A stretch of 64,000 nucleotides of DNA. Origin: Geodermatophilus sabuli. Lineage in GTDB: Bacteria; Actinomycetota; Actinomycetes; Mycobacteriales; Geodermatophilaceae. The stretch lies in NCBI RefSeq assembly GCF_900215145.1, contig NZ_OBDO01000010.1, positions 225,056 to 289,055 of the forward strand, given 5' to 3'. The position numbers and the translations under genes are program-made. Under the pieces are notes generated by a model. The model ran no database searches, was not told the DNA's origin, and saw only the letters and a program-made list of their open reading frames with translations. This document shows, piece after piece, positions 37,731-46,099 of this stretch. Within the stretch, counting starts at the first letter, position 1, and each line of letters starts with the position of its first letter.

Positions 37731-38663
37731 TCAGAGGCGGCGGTGGTTGGTCGGTGCGTTGCGGGGGCCGAACCGGGGCGCCCGAGCGACGCCGCCGGCG
37801 AGCAGCAGCCGGACCACCCGCTGCCGCTGGCCGCGCCACGGCTCGAGCAGCGCCATCATCGCGTCGTCGTCGGTGCGGGCGGCGCCGGTGAGCGCGAACC
37901 CCACCTGGTTCTTCAGGTGGTAGTCGCCGTAGCTGACCGTGTCGGGACAGCCGAACGCCCGCTGCACCACCTCGGCCGCCGTCCAGACGCCGATGCCCGG
38001 CACCACCTGCAGCCGGCGTTGCAGGTCCGCGCAGTCGACCGCCGCCTCCGGTTCCAGTCGGGAGGCGACGCTCGCGACGGCGCGCAGAGCGCGGCGGCGG
38101 GCACCGTCGAGGCCGCAGCGGTGCCACTCCCAGTCGGTGACGGCGAGCACCCGCTCCGGGGTCGGGATGACCCGCATGCCCTCGGGCGCGGGCCCCTGCG
38201 CGGGGTCACCGGCGAGGCGCAGCAACGCCCGCCACACCCGGTGCGCCTCGACGACGGTGACCTTCTGCTCCAGGACGGCGGGGACCAGGGCGTCCCAGGT
38301 GCGGCCGGTGCGGCTCAGCCGCAGCCAGGGCGTCGTGCGGTGCAGCCGGGCGACCAGCGGGTGCCCGCCGGGGTCGAGGTCGCCGGGCCGGTCGTCGGCG
38401 CCGAGCCAGCCGGGTACCGCCGAGCCGGCCCGCTCGGCACCCGGGCCCCACGCGGTCACTCGCACCTCCCCGGCGCGGACCGCGATGCGCACCGTCGCCG
38501 GCCCGTCCGGCGTGCTGACCGTGCGCCAGGTGCCGTCGTCGGTGTGCCGCAGCGCCGGGTCCCCGCTGCTGCGCTGGTGCGGGAAGAGGGTCCGGCGGAC
38601 GTCCAGCGGCCAGTCCGGCCGCCAGACGTCGGCGAAGACCGGCGCCTCGAGGGTCGTGCTCAG
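37731..38663 (-). CDS. DNA-3-methyladenine glycosylase (AlkA-like HhH-GPD), apparent CTG start
   Basis: A 310-residue base-excision glycosylase. The helix-hairpin-helix is VVPGIGVWTAAEVVQRAFG and the catalytic Asp lies in DTVSYGDYHLKNQVG. Related actinobacterial proteins begin with a domain like DWPLDVRRTLFPHQRSSGDP, which lies upstream of the first ATG/GTG (38492). In that frame no ATG, GTG or TTG occurs back into the SDR gene, but a CTG at 38663 has GGGAG 6 nt upstream, so CTG is proposed as the start. It follows the SDR gene by 49 bp and is likely co-transcribed. Confidence 0.8.
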   Translation of the reverse strand: MSTTLEAPVFADVWRPDWPLDVRRTLFPHQRSSGDPALRHTDDGTWRTVSTPDGPATVRIAVRAGEVRVTAWGPGAERAGSAVPGWLGADDRPGDLDPGGHPLVARLHRTTPWLRLSRTGRTWDALVPAVLEQKVTVVEAHRVWRALLRLAGDPAQGPAPEGMRVIPTPERVLAVTDWEWHRCGLDGARRRALRAVASVASRLEPEAAVDCADLQRRLQVVPGIGVWTAAEVVQRAFGCPDTVSYGDYHLKNQVGFALTGAARTDDDAMMALLEPWRGQRQRVVRLLLAGGVARAPRFGPRNAPTNHRRL

Positions 38664-38712
38664 GTGGTGCTCCCGGGGAAGAGGACCGGCTACCCGAGGA
38701 CAGCCGGACGGG

Positions 38713-39483
38713 TCAGCGCGGGGCCATCCGGAGCGCGCCGTCCATCCGGATGACCTCGCCGTTCAGGTAACCGTGCTCGACGATGTCCAGGGCCAGCTCG
38801 GCGAAGTCCGACGGGCGGCCCAGGCGCTTGGGGAAGGGTATGCCCGCCGACAGGCTCTGGCGGGCCTCCTCGGGAAGGCTGCCGAGCAGCGGGGTGTCCA
38901 CCAGGCCGGGGGCGATGGTGCACACCCGGACGCCGACGCCGGAGAGGTCGCGGGCCGCCGGCAGCGTCATGCCGACGATGCCGCCCTTGGACGCCGAGTA
39001 CGCGATCTGCCCGATCTGCCCGTCGTAGGCAGCGATCGAGGCGGTGTTCACCACGACCCCGCGCTCACCGTCCTCGCCCGGCTCCGTGGCGGCCATCGCC
39101 GCGGCGGCCAGGCGCAGCACGTTGAACGTGCCGACCAGGTTGACCATCACGGTGCGGACGAACGGGTCGAAGTCGTGCGGCACGTTGCCCTTGCCGACCG
39201 TGCGCTGCGCCCACCCGATGCCCGCACAGTTGACCGCGATCCGCAGTGGCCGGTCCTTGCCCGTCGCCTCGGCGACGGCGGCCTCCACCGACGCCGGGTC
39301 GGTCACGTCGGTGCGGACGTAGGTGGTGTGCCCGCCCAGCTCGGCGGCCAGCTCCTTCCCGCGGTCCTCCTGGATGTCGAGGATGGTCACGGCCGCACCG
39401 CGGGCGGCGAGCGCGCGGGTGGTGGCCTCCCCCAGCCCGGAGGCACCTCCGGAGACGACAGCGGCGACGTCGAAGTCCTTCAT
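38713..39483 (-). CDS. short-chain dehydrogenase (3-hydroxyacyl-CoA dehydrogenase type)
   Basis: A 256-residue SDR enzyme. NAD binding is [18 protein letters not shown] with DIQ after the second strand. NCAGIGWAQ, the catalytic Ser in [13 protein letters not shown] and YSASKGG complete the active site. The closest well-known relatives act on 3-hydroxyacyl-CoA (HSD10 type). A TAGTGT box 8 nt before the ATG predicts a leaderless mRNA. It has no evident tie to the wall genes around it. Confidence 0.9.
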   Translation of the reverse strand: MKDFDVAAVVSGGASGLGEATTRALAARGAAVTILDIQEDRGKELAAELGGHTTYVRTDVTDPASVEAAVAEATGKDRPLRIAVNCAGIGWAQRTVGKGNVPHDFDPFVRTVMVNLVGTFNVLRLAAAAMAATEPGEDGERGVVVNTASIAAYDGQIGQIAYSASKGGIVGMTLPAARDLSGVGVRVCTIAPGLVDTPLLGSLPEEARQSLSAGIPFPKRLGRPSDFAELALDIVEHGYLNGEVIRMDGALRMAPR

Positions 39484-39491
39484 GGCCCCGG

Positions 39492-39497
39492 ACACTA
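39492..39497 (-). promoter_or_regulatory. -10 box of the SDR gene, leaderless layout
   Basis: Minus-strand TAGTGT, 8 nt before the ATG at 39483. Confidence 0.45.
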
Positions 39498-39591
39498 ACC
39501 GGGCGGAGCGCCTGCGGTCTGCCGCGCGCCCGGTCCGGCCGCGGGCGTCCCCGTACCCTGCGGGAGGTATCTCCGAGAGAAGAGGCAGGGC

Positions 39592-40002
39592 ATGTTCGAG
39601 ACGCTGACCGGTGACGTCCAGGGACCGCTCGACGTGACAGGCCTCGTCAGGATCGACGGCACGCTGCACGGCGGTGCCGTGGTGACCGGCCGGCTCGAGC
39701 TCAAGGGCACCTGCAACGGACCGATCGAGGTCCGCCTGGACGGGCAGGCCGACGTCTCCGCCGTCGTGCACGGTGACGTGCACGCCCGCGGCGGGCAGCT
39801 GCGCTTCCGCGGGATCCTCGACGGGCGCCTGGGGGTCAAGGACGCCGATGTCGCGTTCGCGGTGGGATCGGTGCTCAACGGCCGGCGGCTGGAGGCCGAC
39901 GGCTCGTTCAGCGAGCTGGAGGGCCCAGGTGAGTTCCGCATCCCTGAGGACGCCCAGCTGCTGCGCCCCAACGAGAACGGCAACTGGACGCCGGCCGGGT
40001 GA
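39592..40002 (+). CDS. bactofilin-like polymer-forming protein
   Basis: A 136-residue protein with a repeating beta pattern ([40 protein letters not shown]), matching the right-handed beta-helix of bactofilins. It is short and lacks a TM segment. Bactofilins form membrane-associated filaments that position wall enzymes; a wall-related role here is inference. ATG with GAGGCAGGG upstream and a TACCCT -10-like box at 39552-39557. It converges on the SGNH gene. Confidence 0.6.
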   Translation: MFETLTGDVQGPLDVTGLVRIDGTLHGGAVVTGRLELKGTCNGPIEVRLDGQADVSAVVHGDVHARGGQLRFRGILDGRLGVKDADVAFAVGSVLNGRRLEADGSFSELEGPGEFRIPEDAQLLRPNENGNWTPAG

Positions 40003-40040
40003 GCGCCCGCACTCGAGGACGACGCCGGGTGCCGCGAGCG

Positions 40041-41471
40041 CTACGCGGGGTCGCAGGCCAGTGCGGTGTCCCCGGGGTTGCCGAAGTGGAACGTCGTCAC
40101 CGACGTGATCGGCAACCCGGGACCACCCGTGAGTGGGGTCGGCGTGTTGGCGAGGAACCACTGGGCCGTGGCGGGGCGGAAGACGCCGAGCCGGTCTGAA
40201 CCGTCGGTGTCGGACCACCCCCACGCACCGACGAGCCCCTGGTCCCCGGGATCCCCGAAGGGCACCGACGTGACCGGAGCGACGGAAGAGCTCCCGGGGT
40301 CGGCCAGATAGAAGGTCGAGTTGGTGGGGCGGTGGACGGCCAGCGTCGTGCCGTGACCCGCCGCCGAGAACACGAGGCCGCGGTCGCCGCGGTCGCCGAA
40401 GACGAGGGCACCGACGTCCGGCGCCCCGTCTGCACTGGGTACCCGCTCGAAGAACGTGGCCTGTGACGGACGGTGGATGAAGACGGTCCGACCCGCCGGG
40501 GTGGCCCGAGGAGCGTTCTGCACCAGCTGGTCCCCGGGGTTGCCGAACGGGATGGCCTCCACCTGGCCGCCGCCGTCGACGGCAGTCGACGCTGCGTACA
40601 GCGTTCCGGTGGAGGGGCGGTAGACGGCTGGCACGCAGTCGCCCGCAGCGTTCGGCATCAGCGTGGGGACGTCGGCGGCGTCGCCGAAGGCCACCTCGGT
40701 GACCCGTCCGATGCGCCCTCCTTGGGTGCTGGCGAGGTAGAAGTACCGAGCTCCGTACAGCCCCACACGGGAGACCCCGATGACGGCGGCAGCGCTGGAG
40801 TCCACCCTCCCGGTCGTCCGTCCGACCTCGTCCGGAGCCGCCTGCCTGATCGCCGCCGCGATGGCGTAGCCGATCTCCAGCTGACCCGTCGGCGTGGGGT
40901 GCACCCGGTCAGCGCTCAGCTCGTAGCGGATCTGCGACCCGTCGACATACCGGGCCCCTGCGGCCTCCACGGCCTGCCGCACCAGCGGCTGGTTGCCGCG
41001 GAGGTTCGGGTACTCGGCCGCGAAGACCCCGGGTCCCGGGTCGAAGGTGCCGATGACCGTGATCGTCGCCAGCGGGGCTTGCGTCCGGATCAGGGCGAGG
41101 GTGCGGCTCACGGCCGCCGCCACGTCCACCGGCTGGTGGGCGATGTCGTTGAAGCCGCCCTGTACGACCACCTGGGTGACCCAGGACGGGAGCGGCTGTG
41201 CCGCGAGCGCCGCCTCGTACGGTCCCCCGACCCCCGGGTTGACGTAGCCGGCTCCGGGATGAGAGCGCACCGTGGCGAGCGTCCAGCCCAACTCCAGCGC
41301 GGTGTAGTGCTGCCAGGCGTGACTGGCCTTCGCACCGAAGCCGGCGGCGTAGGAGTCGCCGATGACGGCGACGGACGCCACGGGCTGGGGAGTGATGTCC
41401 CCCCGCACGTGACCACCCGCCAGTGCGATCAACGCGAAGAAGGCAGCGATGGTCTTGGCGCCGACTGTCAC
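40041..41471 (-). CDS. secreted SGNH/GDSL hydrolase with C-terminal repeats
   Basis: A 476-residue exported esterase. The signal peptide covers about 1-23. The GDS motif is [12 protein letters not shown] (Ser40), the Gly/Asn blocks are [11 protein letters not shown], and the catalytic Asp/His are in [10 protein letters not shown]. From about residue 245 four or five diverged copies of the FGDPGD repeat follow, most without the DWDGDG loop (for example [11 protein letters not shown]). SGNH enzymes remove acyl groups from polysaccharides or lipids; a wall-polymer deacetylase is plausible. The GTG at 41471 is chosen because it places the signal peptide at the start. Confidence 0.85.
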   Translation of the reverse strand: MTVGAKTIAAFFALIALAGGHVRGDITPQPVASVAVIGDSYAAGFGAKASHAWQHYTALELGWTLATVRSHPGAGYVNPGVGGPYEAALAAQPLPSWVTQVVVQGGFNDIAHQPVDVAAAVSRTLALIRTQAPLATITVIGTFDPGPGVFAAEYPNLRGNQPLVRQAVEAAGARYVDGSQIRYELSADRVHPTPTGQLEIGYAIAAAIRQAAPDEVGRTTGRVDSSAAAVIGVSRVGLYGARYFYLASTQGGRIGRVTEVAFGDAADVPTLMPNAAGDCVPAVYRPSTGTLYAASTAVDGGGQVEAIPFGNPGDQLVQNAPRATPAGRTVFIHRPSQATFFERVPSADGAPDVGALVFGDRGDRGLVFSAAGHGTTLAVHRPTNSTFYLADPGSSSVAPVTSVPFGDPGDQGLVGAWGWSDTDGSDRLGVFRPATAQWFLANTPTPLTGGPGLPITSVTTFHFGNPGDTALACDPA

Positions 41472-41664
41472 TGTTCGTCCCCCGAGTGGCTGTGCGTCCG
41501 CGCCCGGCCCGGCCTTGCTGGCCCACCCATGGCGGCGCGCGACGTGCATGTGCGAACCGGAGCGGTTCTGCAACCCGGCCGGTTCCTGATCGTAGGAGCC
41601 GGGGTGGATCCGGCACCGGACTCCCGGTACGCGTGTGACCCCGTGGAAGATGTGTGGCACGAGA

Positions 41665-41715
41665 AACGACCGGACCCTCGTCCGGACCAGTGGTCCGGAC
41701 GAGGGTCCGGTCGTT
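41665..41715 (-). terminator. perfect 25-bp hairpin after the acidic repeat-protein gene
   Basis: Arms 41665-41689 and 41691-41715 are perfect inverted copies with one central base. This is the longest perfect palindrome seen in the window. It lies 64 bp past the stop of the gene ending at 41779, and before the SGNH gene. Confidence 0.8.
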
Positions 41716-41778
41716 CAGTGCGGTGGTGCGGTGCCGGCCTCAGCCCCGAGGGGTGGGACCGACCTCCTCAGCGAGGAG

Positions 41779-43011
41779 TCAGCGACGGACGCCGAAGCCG
41801 TCGCCACCGATCTCGGTCGACTCGTCCCACAGGGTGTCGGCGTCGTCGACCACCGGGTCGCCGTCGGCGTCGACGATCGTGGTCACGGGCTTGCCGTAGG
41901 CGTCGACCGGCTCGACGGCCAGTCGGGCGACGAAGACGGTGTCGGTCGGCTCGCCGTAGAACATGACCGACTCGGTCTTCGGGTTCTTGCCGGCCAGCGC
42001 CGTCTTCGAGATCTCGCTGGACAGGTGGTACTCGAGCCCGCGACGGATGGCCAGCTGGTCACCGGCGGTCGCCGACGCGGCCGGCTTGGCCGAGTCGTCC
42101 TTGGTCTCGGCCTTGGGCTGGGTGGCCCAGTTGCCGATCAGGACGCTGTCCGCGTCGCGAGCGTCGCCGAAGTAGAACTCGTAGTCGGCCTTGCCGGTCG
42201 ACAGGGAGTTCTTGACGAAGAAGTGGTTGCCACGCTGGATCATCAGCGTGTCACCCTTGGCAGGCGTCGGCGGGATGTCGGCCGGGACCGGGTCCGTACC
42301 GTCGATGTCGTCGAAGTCGCCGTCCTTGTTGTTGTCCACGCCGGTACCCGGCTGACGGTCGCCGGCGTCGGTGAAGTCACCGTCCTCGTCGTCGTCGAAG
42401 CCCTCGTCGTCAACCCGGGAGATGTCGGGCGCGAAGCCCGGGGCGCCCGGGTCGTCGTAGTCGCCGTCGTCGTTGTAGTCCTCACCGTCGAACTCGGTGT
42501 CGTCGACGACGCCGTCCCAGTTGCCGACGTGGACCTTGTCGCCCTTGTCGCCGAAGTAGAACTCGGCGTCGGCCTTGCCGCTCTTCGTGTTGTCGTTCTT
42601 GACGAGGAACTGGTTGCCGCGGCGGATGGCGAGGGTGTCGACGCCGTTACCGTCCCAGTCGCCGATCAGGACGTCGTCGCCCGGGTTGCCGTAGTAGAAG
42701 GTGTTGTTGGTGAGGTTCGGGTTACCGTCCGTGGCGTCCTGCGGCACGATGAACGCGTTGCCGCGCCGGACCATCGGCTGGTCCTCGCCGTGGCCGTACC
42801 AGTCACCGTAGTAGACCTCGTCGTCGGCGTTGCCGAAGGCGTAGACCTTGTCAGCCTGGCCGGTCGGGTTCACCGCACCGCTCAGGAAGTAGACGCTGCC
42901 CTTGCCGCCAACCTCATGGCCCTGGGCGGCGGCCGGCGAGATCGCGGCAGCGGCCAGGCCGACCGACAGCCCCGCGGTCAGGATGCCGACCGAAAGTGCA
43001 CGCTTGCTCAT
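41779..43011 (-). CDS. secreted DWDGDG-repeat protein with Asp-rich insertion
   Basis: A 410-residue exported protein with a signal peptide of about 29 residues (ending SPAAAQG). Repeats such as YGNPGDDVLIGDWDGNG and RRGNQFLVKND match the gene at 36.3-37.6 kb. Between two repeats lies an insertion of about 80 residues very rich in Asp, with DNNKDGDFDDIDG and DDDEDGDF patterns that look like calcium EF-like loops. It is repeat-only with no enzyme domain. ATG with GGAGG 4 nt upstream, a leader hairpin and a candidate promoter. Function unknown. Confidence 0.75.
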   Translation of the reverse strand: MSKRALSVGILTAGLSVGLAAAAISPAAAQGHEVGGKGSVYFLSGAVNPTGQADKVYAFGNADDEVYYGDWYGHGEDQPMVRRGNAFIVPQDATDGNPNLTNNTFYYGNPGDDVLIGDWDGNGVDTLAIRRGNQFLVKNDNTKSGKADAEFYFGDKGDKVHVGNWDGVVDDTEFDGEDYNDDGDYDDPGAPGFAPDISRVDDEGFDDDEDGDFTDAGDRQPGTGVDNNKDGDFDDIDGTDPVPADIPPTPAKGDTLMIQRGNHFFVKNSLSTGKADYEFYFGDARDADSVLIGNWATQPKAETKDDSAKPAASATAGDQLAIRRGLEYHLSSEISKTALAGKNPKTESVMFYGEPTDTVFVARLAVEPVDAYGKPVTTIVDADGDPVVDDADTLWDESTEIGGDGFGVRR

Positions 43012-43022
43012 GGATCCTCCAT

Positions 43023-43048
43023 CAGTCGCGCCCCGTGTTGGGCGACTG
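43023..43048 (-). promoter_or_regulatory. leader hairpin of the acidic repeat-protein gene
   Basis: CAGTCGC (43023-43029) pairs with GCGACTG (43042-43048) in the 5' leader, just before the GGAGG site. It may stabilise the mRNA or modulate translation. Confidence 0.4.
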
Positions 43049-43053
43049 ACAGA

Positions 43054-43081
43054 AAGTTAGCAGTCGGCGAGCGGCTGGCAA
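43054..43081 (-). promoter_or_regulatory. candidate promoter of the acidic repeat-protein gene
   Basis: On the minus strand TTGCCA (43076-43081) and TAACTT (43054-43059) with 16-bp spacing. Predicts a leader of about 35 nt containing the hairpin. Confidence 0.4.
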
Positions 43082-43398
43082 GGACGTCGAACGGCAATTT
43101 CCGGCGTCATGTCGCCATGTCGTCGTGAGCACTTGATGCCCGACACGAGTCGGAAAGCACCAACACGGGTGACACTCGCCAGAGCGCCTGTCGACTCCTC
43201 GTCACTCTCCGACATCCGAAACCACTCCAGTGACCTAACAGGGCTCCCGGGGGCCTTCCGAGGCCCCGACGGGCGACCCGACCGAAAAATCCCGCCGTCG
43301 TCACATGAGTCACACCCGGCCCCATCCACCCCGTGTGTGTCGTCACAGGCGCCCCATCCGTTCCCGAGGACCGCCCGACGAGCTCCGATCGCCCGCCC

Positions 43399-43404
43399 TA
43401 GGGT
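43399..43404 (+). promoter_or_regulatory. -10 box of the flippase gene
   Basis: TAGGGT about 40 nt before the GTG start. With AGAGGGGGA near 43432 this gives a normal leadered transcript. Confidence 0.4.
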
Positions 43405-43445
43405 GGTCACCGAGCGCCATCCGGCGCGTGCAGAGGGGGAATCGG

Positions 43446-44747
43446 GTGGCGAGCCAGCTCTCCGCCGTCGCCCGTCAGGTCGGTCCGGTGGCGATCGGTC
43501 TCGGCGTGCTGGGTCTGGCGTCCTTCGCCTTCCTCTCCGTCAGCGGCCGGGCGCTCGGGCCGGCCGAGCTGGCACCACTCGGCACGCTCTGGGTGCTCAT
43601 CAACGCCCTGGGCCCGGCGCTCTTCCAGCCCCTCGAGCAGGAGGTGGGCCGTGCCGTCGCCTCCCGCGCCGCGCACGGGCAGGGCGCGCGTCCGGTCTTC
43701 CTGCGCGCGTGCGCGCTCGCGGGAGGGCTGATCGTCCTGGCGGCCGTCGTCCTGTTCGCCGCCCGGGAACCGCTGGCGGACGAGGTCTTCGCCGGGCAGG
43801 ACGTCCTCGTCCTCGCCCTCTTCCTGGGTCTGCTGGGCCTCGGGGCCGAGCACCTCACCCGCGGTGCGTTCGCCGGCGGCGGCGCCTTCCCCCGCTACGG
43901 CGCACAGCTGGGCATCGACGGGGTGCTGCGCATCGGCAGCGCCGCCGTCCTCGCGGTCGTCGGTGTGACCACCGCCGGCTGGTACGGCGTCTTCCTGGGT
44001 CTCGCGCCGATCGCCGCCGTCCTGCTGACCGCCGGCTGGCTGGGGCCGGCCAACCAGCCGGGGCCCCACCACTCCTGGGGCGAGCTCACCCACGCCGTCG
44101 GCTGGCTGACCCTCGGTGCCCTGGCCAGCCAGTTCGTCATCAACGCCGCCCCCGTCGCGGCCAACCTGCTCGCCGGGGCCGACGAGCAGGCCCGCGCGGG
44201 CATCTTCATCAGCGTCCTGGTGCTGACCCGCGTGCCGCTGTTCCTCTTCGCCGCCATCCAGGCGTCGTTCCTGCCCGGCATGGCGGCGCTCGCGGCCGAG
44301 GGGGACACCGCCGGGTTCCGCCGCCGCCTGAACCTCATCGCCGGTGCGGTGACCGCCCTCGGGATCGCCGGCATGCTGGTCATCCTCGCCGTCGGCCCCT
44401 GGCTCGTGCAGTTGGTCTACGGCCCCGAGTACGTCACCACCCGCACCGACCTGTGGCCGTTGGCCGCCGCCAGCGGCCTGTTCATGCTCGCCTCGGTGCT
44501 GGCCCAGGCGCTGGTCTCCGTGCGCGGCTACCGCGCCTCGGTCCTCGGCTGGCTCGCCGGCACCGCGACCTTCCTGCTCGGCCTGCTCGTCCCGTTCCGC
44601 CTGGAGCAGCGGGTCGGGTTCGCCTTCCTCGCCGGCAGCGCCGTCGCCGCGCTCGTCCTGGCGATCGCCATGCGCCACCGCCTGCGCGCCCCGCTGGTCC
44701 CGGCACCAGCGGCGCCCGTACGAAGAGAGGACATCCCCTGGACCTGA
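43446..44747 (+). CDS. polysaccharide flippase (Wzx/MATE-like membrane protein)
   Basis: A 433-residue protein with about 12 hydrophobic segments and no catalytic motif, the pattern of Wzx/O-antigen flippases. Recognisable parts are the first helix VGPVAIGLGVLGLASFAFL, LEQEVGRAVASRAA and VYGPEYVTTRTDLWPLAAAS near residue 325. It probably moves a lipid-linked oligosaccharide. GTG with AGAGGGGGA 5 nt upstream. It overlaps the following GT2 gene by 10 bp. Confidence 0.8.
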   Translation: MASQLSAVARQVGPVAIGLGVLGLASFAFLSVSGRALGPAELAPLGTLWVLINALGPALFQPLEQEVGRAVASRAAHGQGARPVFLRACALAGGLIVLAAVVLFAAREPLADEVFAGQDVLVLALFLGLLGLGAEHLTRGAFAGGGAFPRYGAQLGIDGVLRIGSAAVLAVVGVTTAGWYGVFLGLAPIAAVLLTAGWLGPANQPGPHHSWGELTHAVGWLTLGALASQFVINAAPVAANLLAGADEQARAGIFISVLVLTRVPLFLFAAIQASFLPGMAALAAEGDTAGFRRRLNLIAGAVTALGIAGMLVILAVGPWLVQLVYGPEYVTTRTDLWPLAAASGLFMLASVLAQALVSVRGYRASVLGWLAGTATFLLGLLVPFRLEQRVGFAFLAGSAVAALVLAIAMRHRLRAPLVPAPAAPVRREDIPWT

Positions 44748-45748
44748 CCGCGGTGGTGCTCGCCTACGGCGAGCAGCCCTACATCCACGACGTCGTCGAC
44801 CGGATCCTCGCCTCGACCGGGGTGTCGGTGCACGTGGTCGTCGTCGACAACGGCTGCACCAGCCCCTCGCTGGAGCCGCTGCGCGAGCGGCCCGGCGTCA
44901 CCCTGCTCGAGCCGGGTACCAACACCGGCTTCACGGGCGGCTGCAACCTCGGCGCCGCCGCGACCGACTCGGAGTACCTGGCGTTCGTGAACTCCGACGC
45001 GCTGGTCGAGCCCGACGCCCTGGCCGAGCTCACGAAGGTCGCGGCCCGCCCGGAGGTCGGCATCGCGAGCGCCAGCCTGCGCCTGGCCGAGACGCCGGAG
45101 CTGCTCAACTCCGCCGGCAACCCGGTGCACGTCCTCGGCCTGTCCTGGTCCGGGCACCTCGGCGAGCCGGCCGCGCAGTTCCCCGTCGAGCGGTCCGTCA
45201 CCAGCGCCACGGGCGCGGCCTTCGCGGTGCGCCGGGAGGTGTGGAAGGCCCTCGGGGGCTTCACCGAGCGGTTCTTCGCCTACTCCGAGGACGCCGACCT
45301 GTCGCTGCGCTGCTGGCAGCAGGGCTGGGACGTGCGCTACGTGCCGGCGGCGGTCGTCGCCCACCACTACGAGTTCAGCCGCAACACGGCGAAGTTCTAC
45401 CTGCTGGAGCGCAACCGGCTGGCCATGGTGCTGACCGTCTACGAGGGCCGCACCCTGGCGCTGCTCTCCCCCGCGCTGCTCGCCTTCGAGCTGGCGATGC
45501 TGGCGGTCGCCGTCGTCAACGGCTGGCTACCGGCCAAGCTGCGGGGCTACCGGTGGCTGCTGACCGAGCGGCGCTGGCTGGGCGAGCACCGCCGGGCGGT
45601 CCAGGGCGCCCGCCGGCGCCGGGACCGGGAGCTGGCCGAGCTGCTCACCGCACGCTTCGACCAGTCCGTCCTGCCACTACCGCGTGGCGGCGGCTTCCTG
45701 AACACGGTCATGAGCGGCTACTGGGGCCTGGTCCGCCGCCTGCTGTGA
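44738..45748 (+). CDS. family 2 glycosyltransferase, apparent CTG start
   Basis: A 336-residue GT2 related to rhamnosyltransferases. The N-terminus LDLTAVVLAYGEQPYIHD is followed by VVVDNGCTSPSLEPL, NTGFTGGCNLGAAATDSEYL, the metal site FVNSDALVEPDAL, and FFAYSEDADLSLRCWQQGWD. A hydrophobic helix lies near 245-265. No ATG or GTG fits before the first beta-strand. A CTG at 44738 has GAGAGG 8 nt upstream and overlaps the flippase end, so it is taken as the start; GTG at 44753 would cut the first strand. Its last 72 bp overlap the convergent DUF2304 gene. Confidence 0.8.
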   Translation: MDLTAVVLAYGEQPYIHDVVDRILASTGVSVHVVVVDNGCTSPSLEPLRERPGVTLLEPGTNTGFTGGCNLGAAATDSEYLAFVNSDALVEPDALAELTKVAARPEVGIASASLRLAETPELLNSAGNPVHVLGLSWSGHLGEPAAQFPVERSVTSATGAAFAVRREVWKALGGFTERFFAYSEDADLSLRCWQQGWDVRYVPAAVVAHHYEFSRNTAKFYLLERNRLAMVLTVYEGRTLALLSPALLAFELAMLAVAVVNGWLPAKLRGYRWLLTERRWLGEHRRAVQGARRRRDRELAELLTARFDQSVLPLPRGGGFLNTVMSGYWGLVRRLL

Positions 45749-46099
45749 GCGGGCCTGCACCGCCTCGACGTGCCGCAGCGCGGCGTCGGCGAGGGCGACC
45801 TGGCGGGCCAGCTGGACCAGCCGTGCCTCCTGCTCGCGGAACCGGACGCTCGTGCTCCCGACCAGGTAGATGATCACCAGGGCGAGGGCGTAGAGCAGCA
45901 GGTCGGTGCCACGGGTGACGCCGGTCCAGTCCGCCAGCGCCTGCAGGGTGTCGGGGAACAGGACCGCGAGGACGCCGGCGACGATGGTCAGGACGGCGAG
46001 GATCTTCCGCCGGGCCTGCCCGCGGATCGAGGTGCGTGAGCGGAGCGAGCTCACCACGGCGAACACGAGCGCCGGGACGAGCAGCAGCTGGATGATCAC
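45677..46099 (-). CDS. DUF2304 membrane protein
   Basis: A 140-residue protein with three N-terminal hydrophobic segments (VIIQLLLVPALVFAVVSSL, ILAVLTIVAGVLAVLFPDT, DLLLYALALVIIYLVGSTS) and a C-terminal helix with heptad-like Leu/Val/Ala. DUF2304 proteins nearly always follow a GT2 gene and are thought to anchor or help it. The GTG at 46099 overlaps the GT2 stop by 4 bp. Its C-terminal 24 codons lie opposite the 3' end of the plus-strand GT2. Confidence 0.85.
   Translation of the reverse strand: MIIQLLLVPALVFAVVSSLRSRTSIRGQARRKILAVLTIVAGVLAVLFPDTLQALADWTGVTRGTDLLLYALALVIIYLVGSTSVRFREQEARLVQLARQVALADAALRHVEAVQARSQQAADQAPVAAHDRVQEAAATR

Larger units (their letters stand above)
43012..43445. 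other. 434-bp intergenic region between divergent genes
   Basis: It holds the promoter and leader hairpin of the leftward repeat-protein gene, and, at the right end, a TAGGGT box and ribosome binding site for the flippase gene. The middle (about 43090-43390) shows no convincing coding pattern or RNA fold to me. It is less GC-rich than its surroundings. Confidence 0.5.

Noticed and set aside
43109..45748. 879-codon open frame on the plus strand
   Set aside because: Only its last 336 codons are the real GT2; the first part is an out-of-frame reading of the flippase gene, with Arg/Gly/Pro-rich junk.
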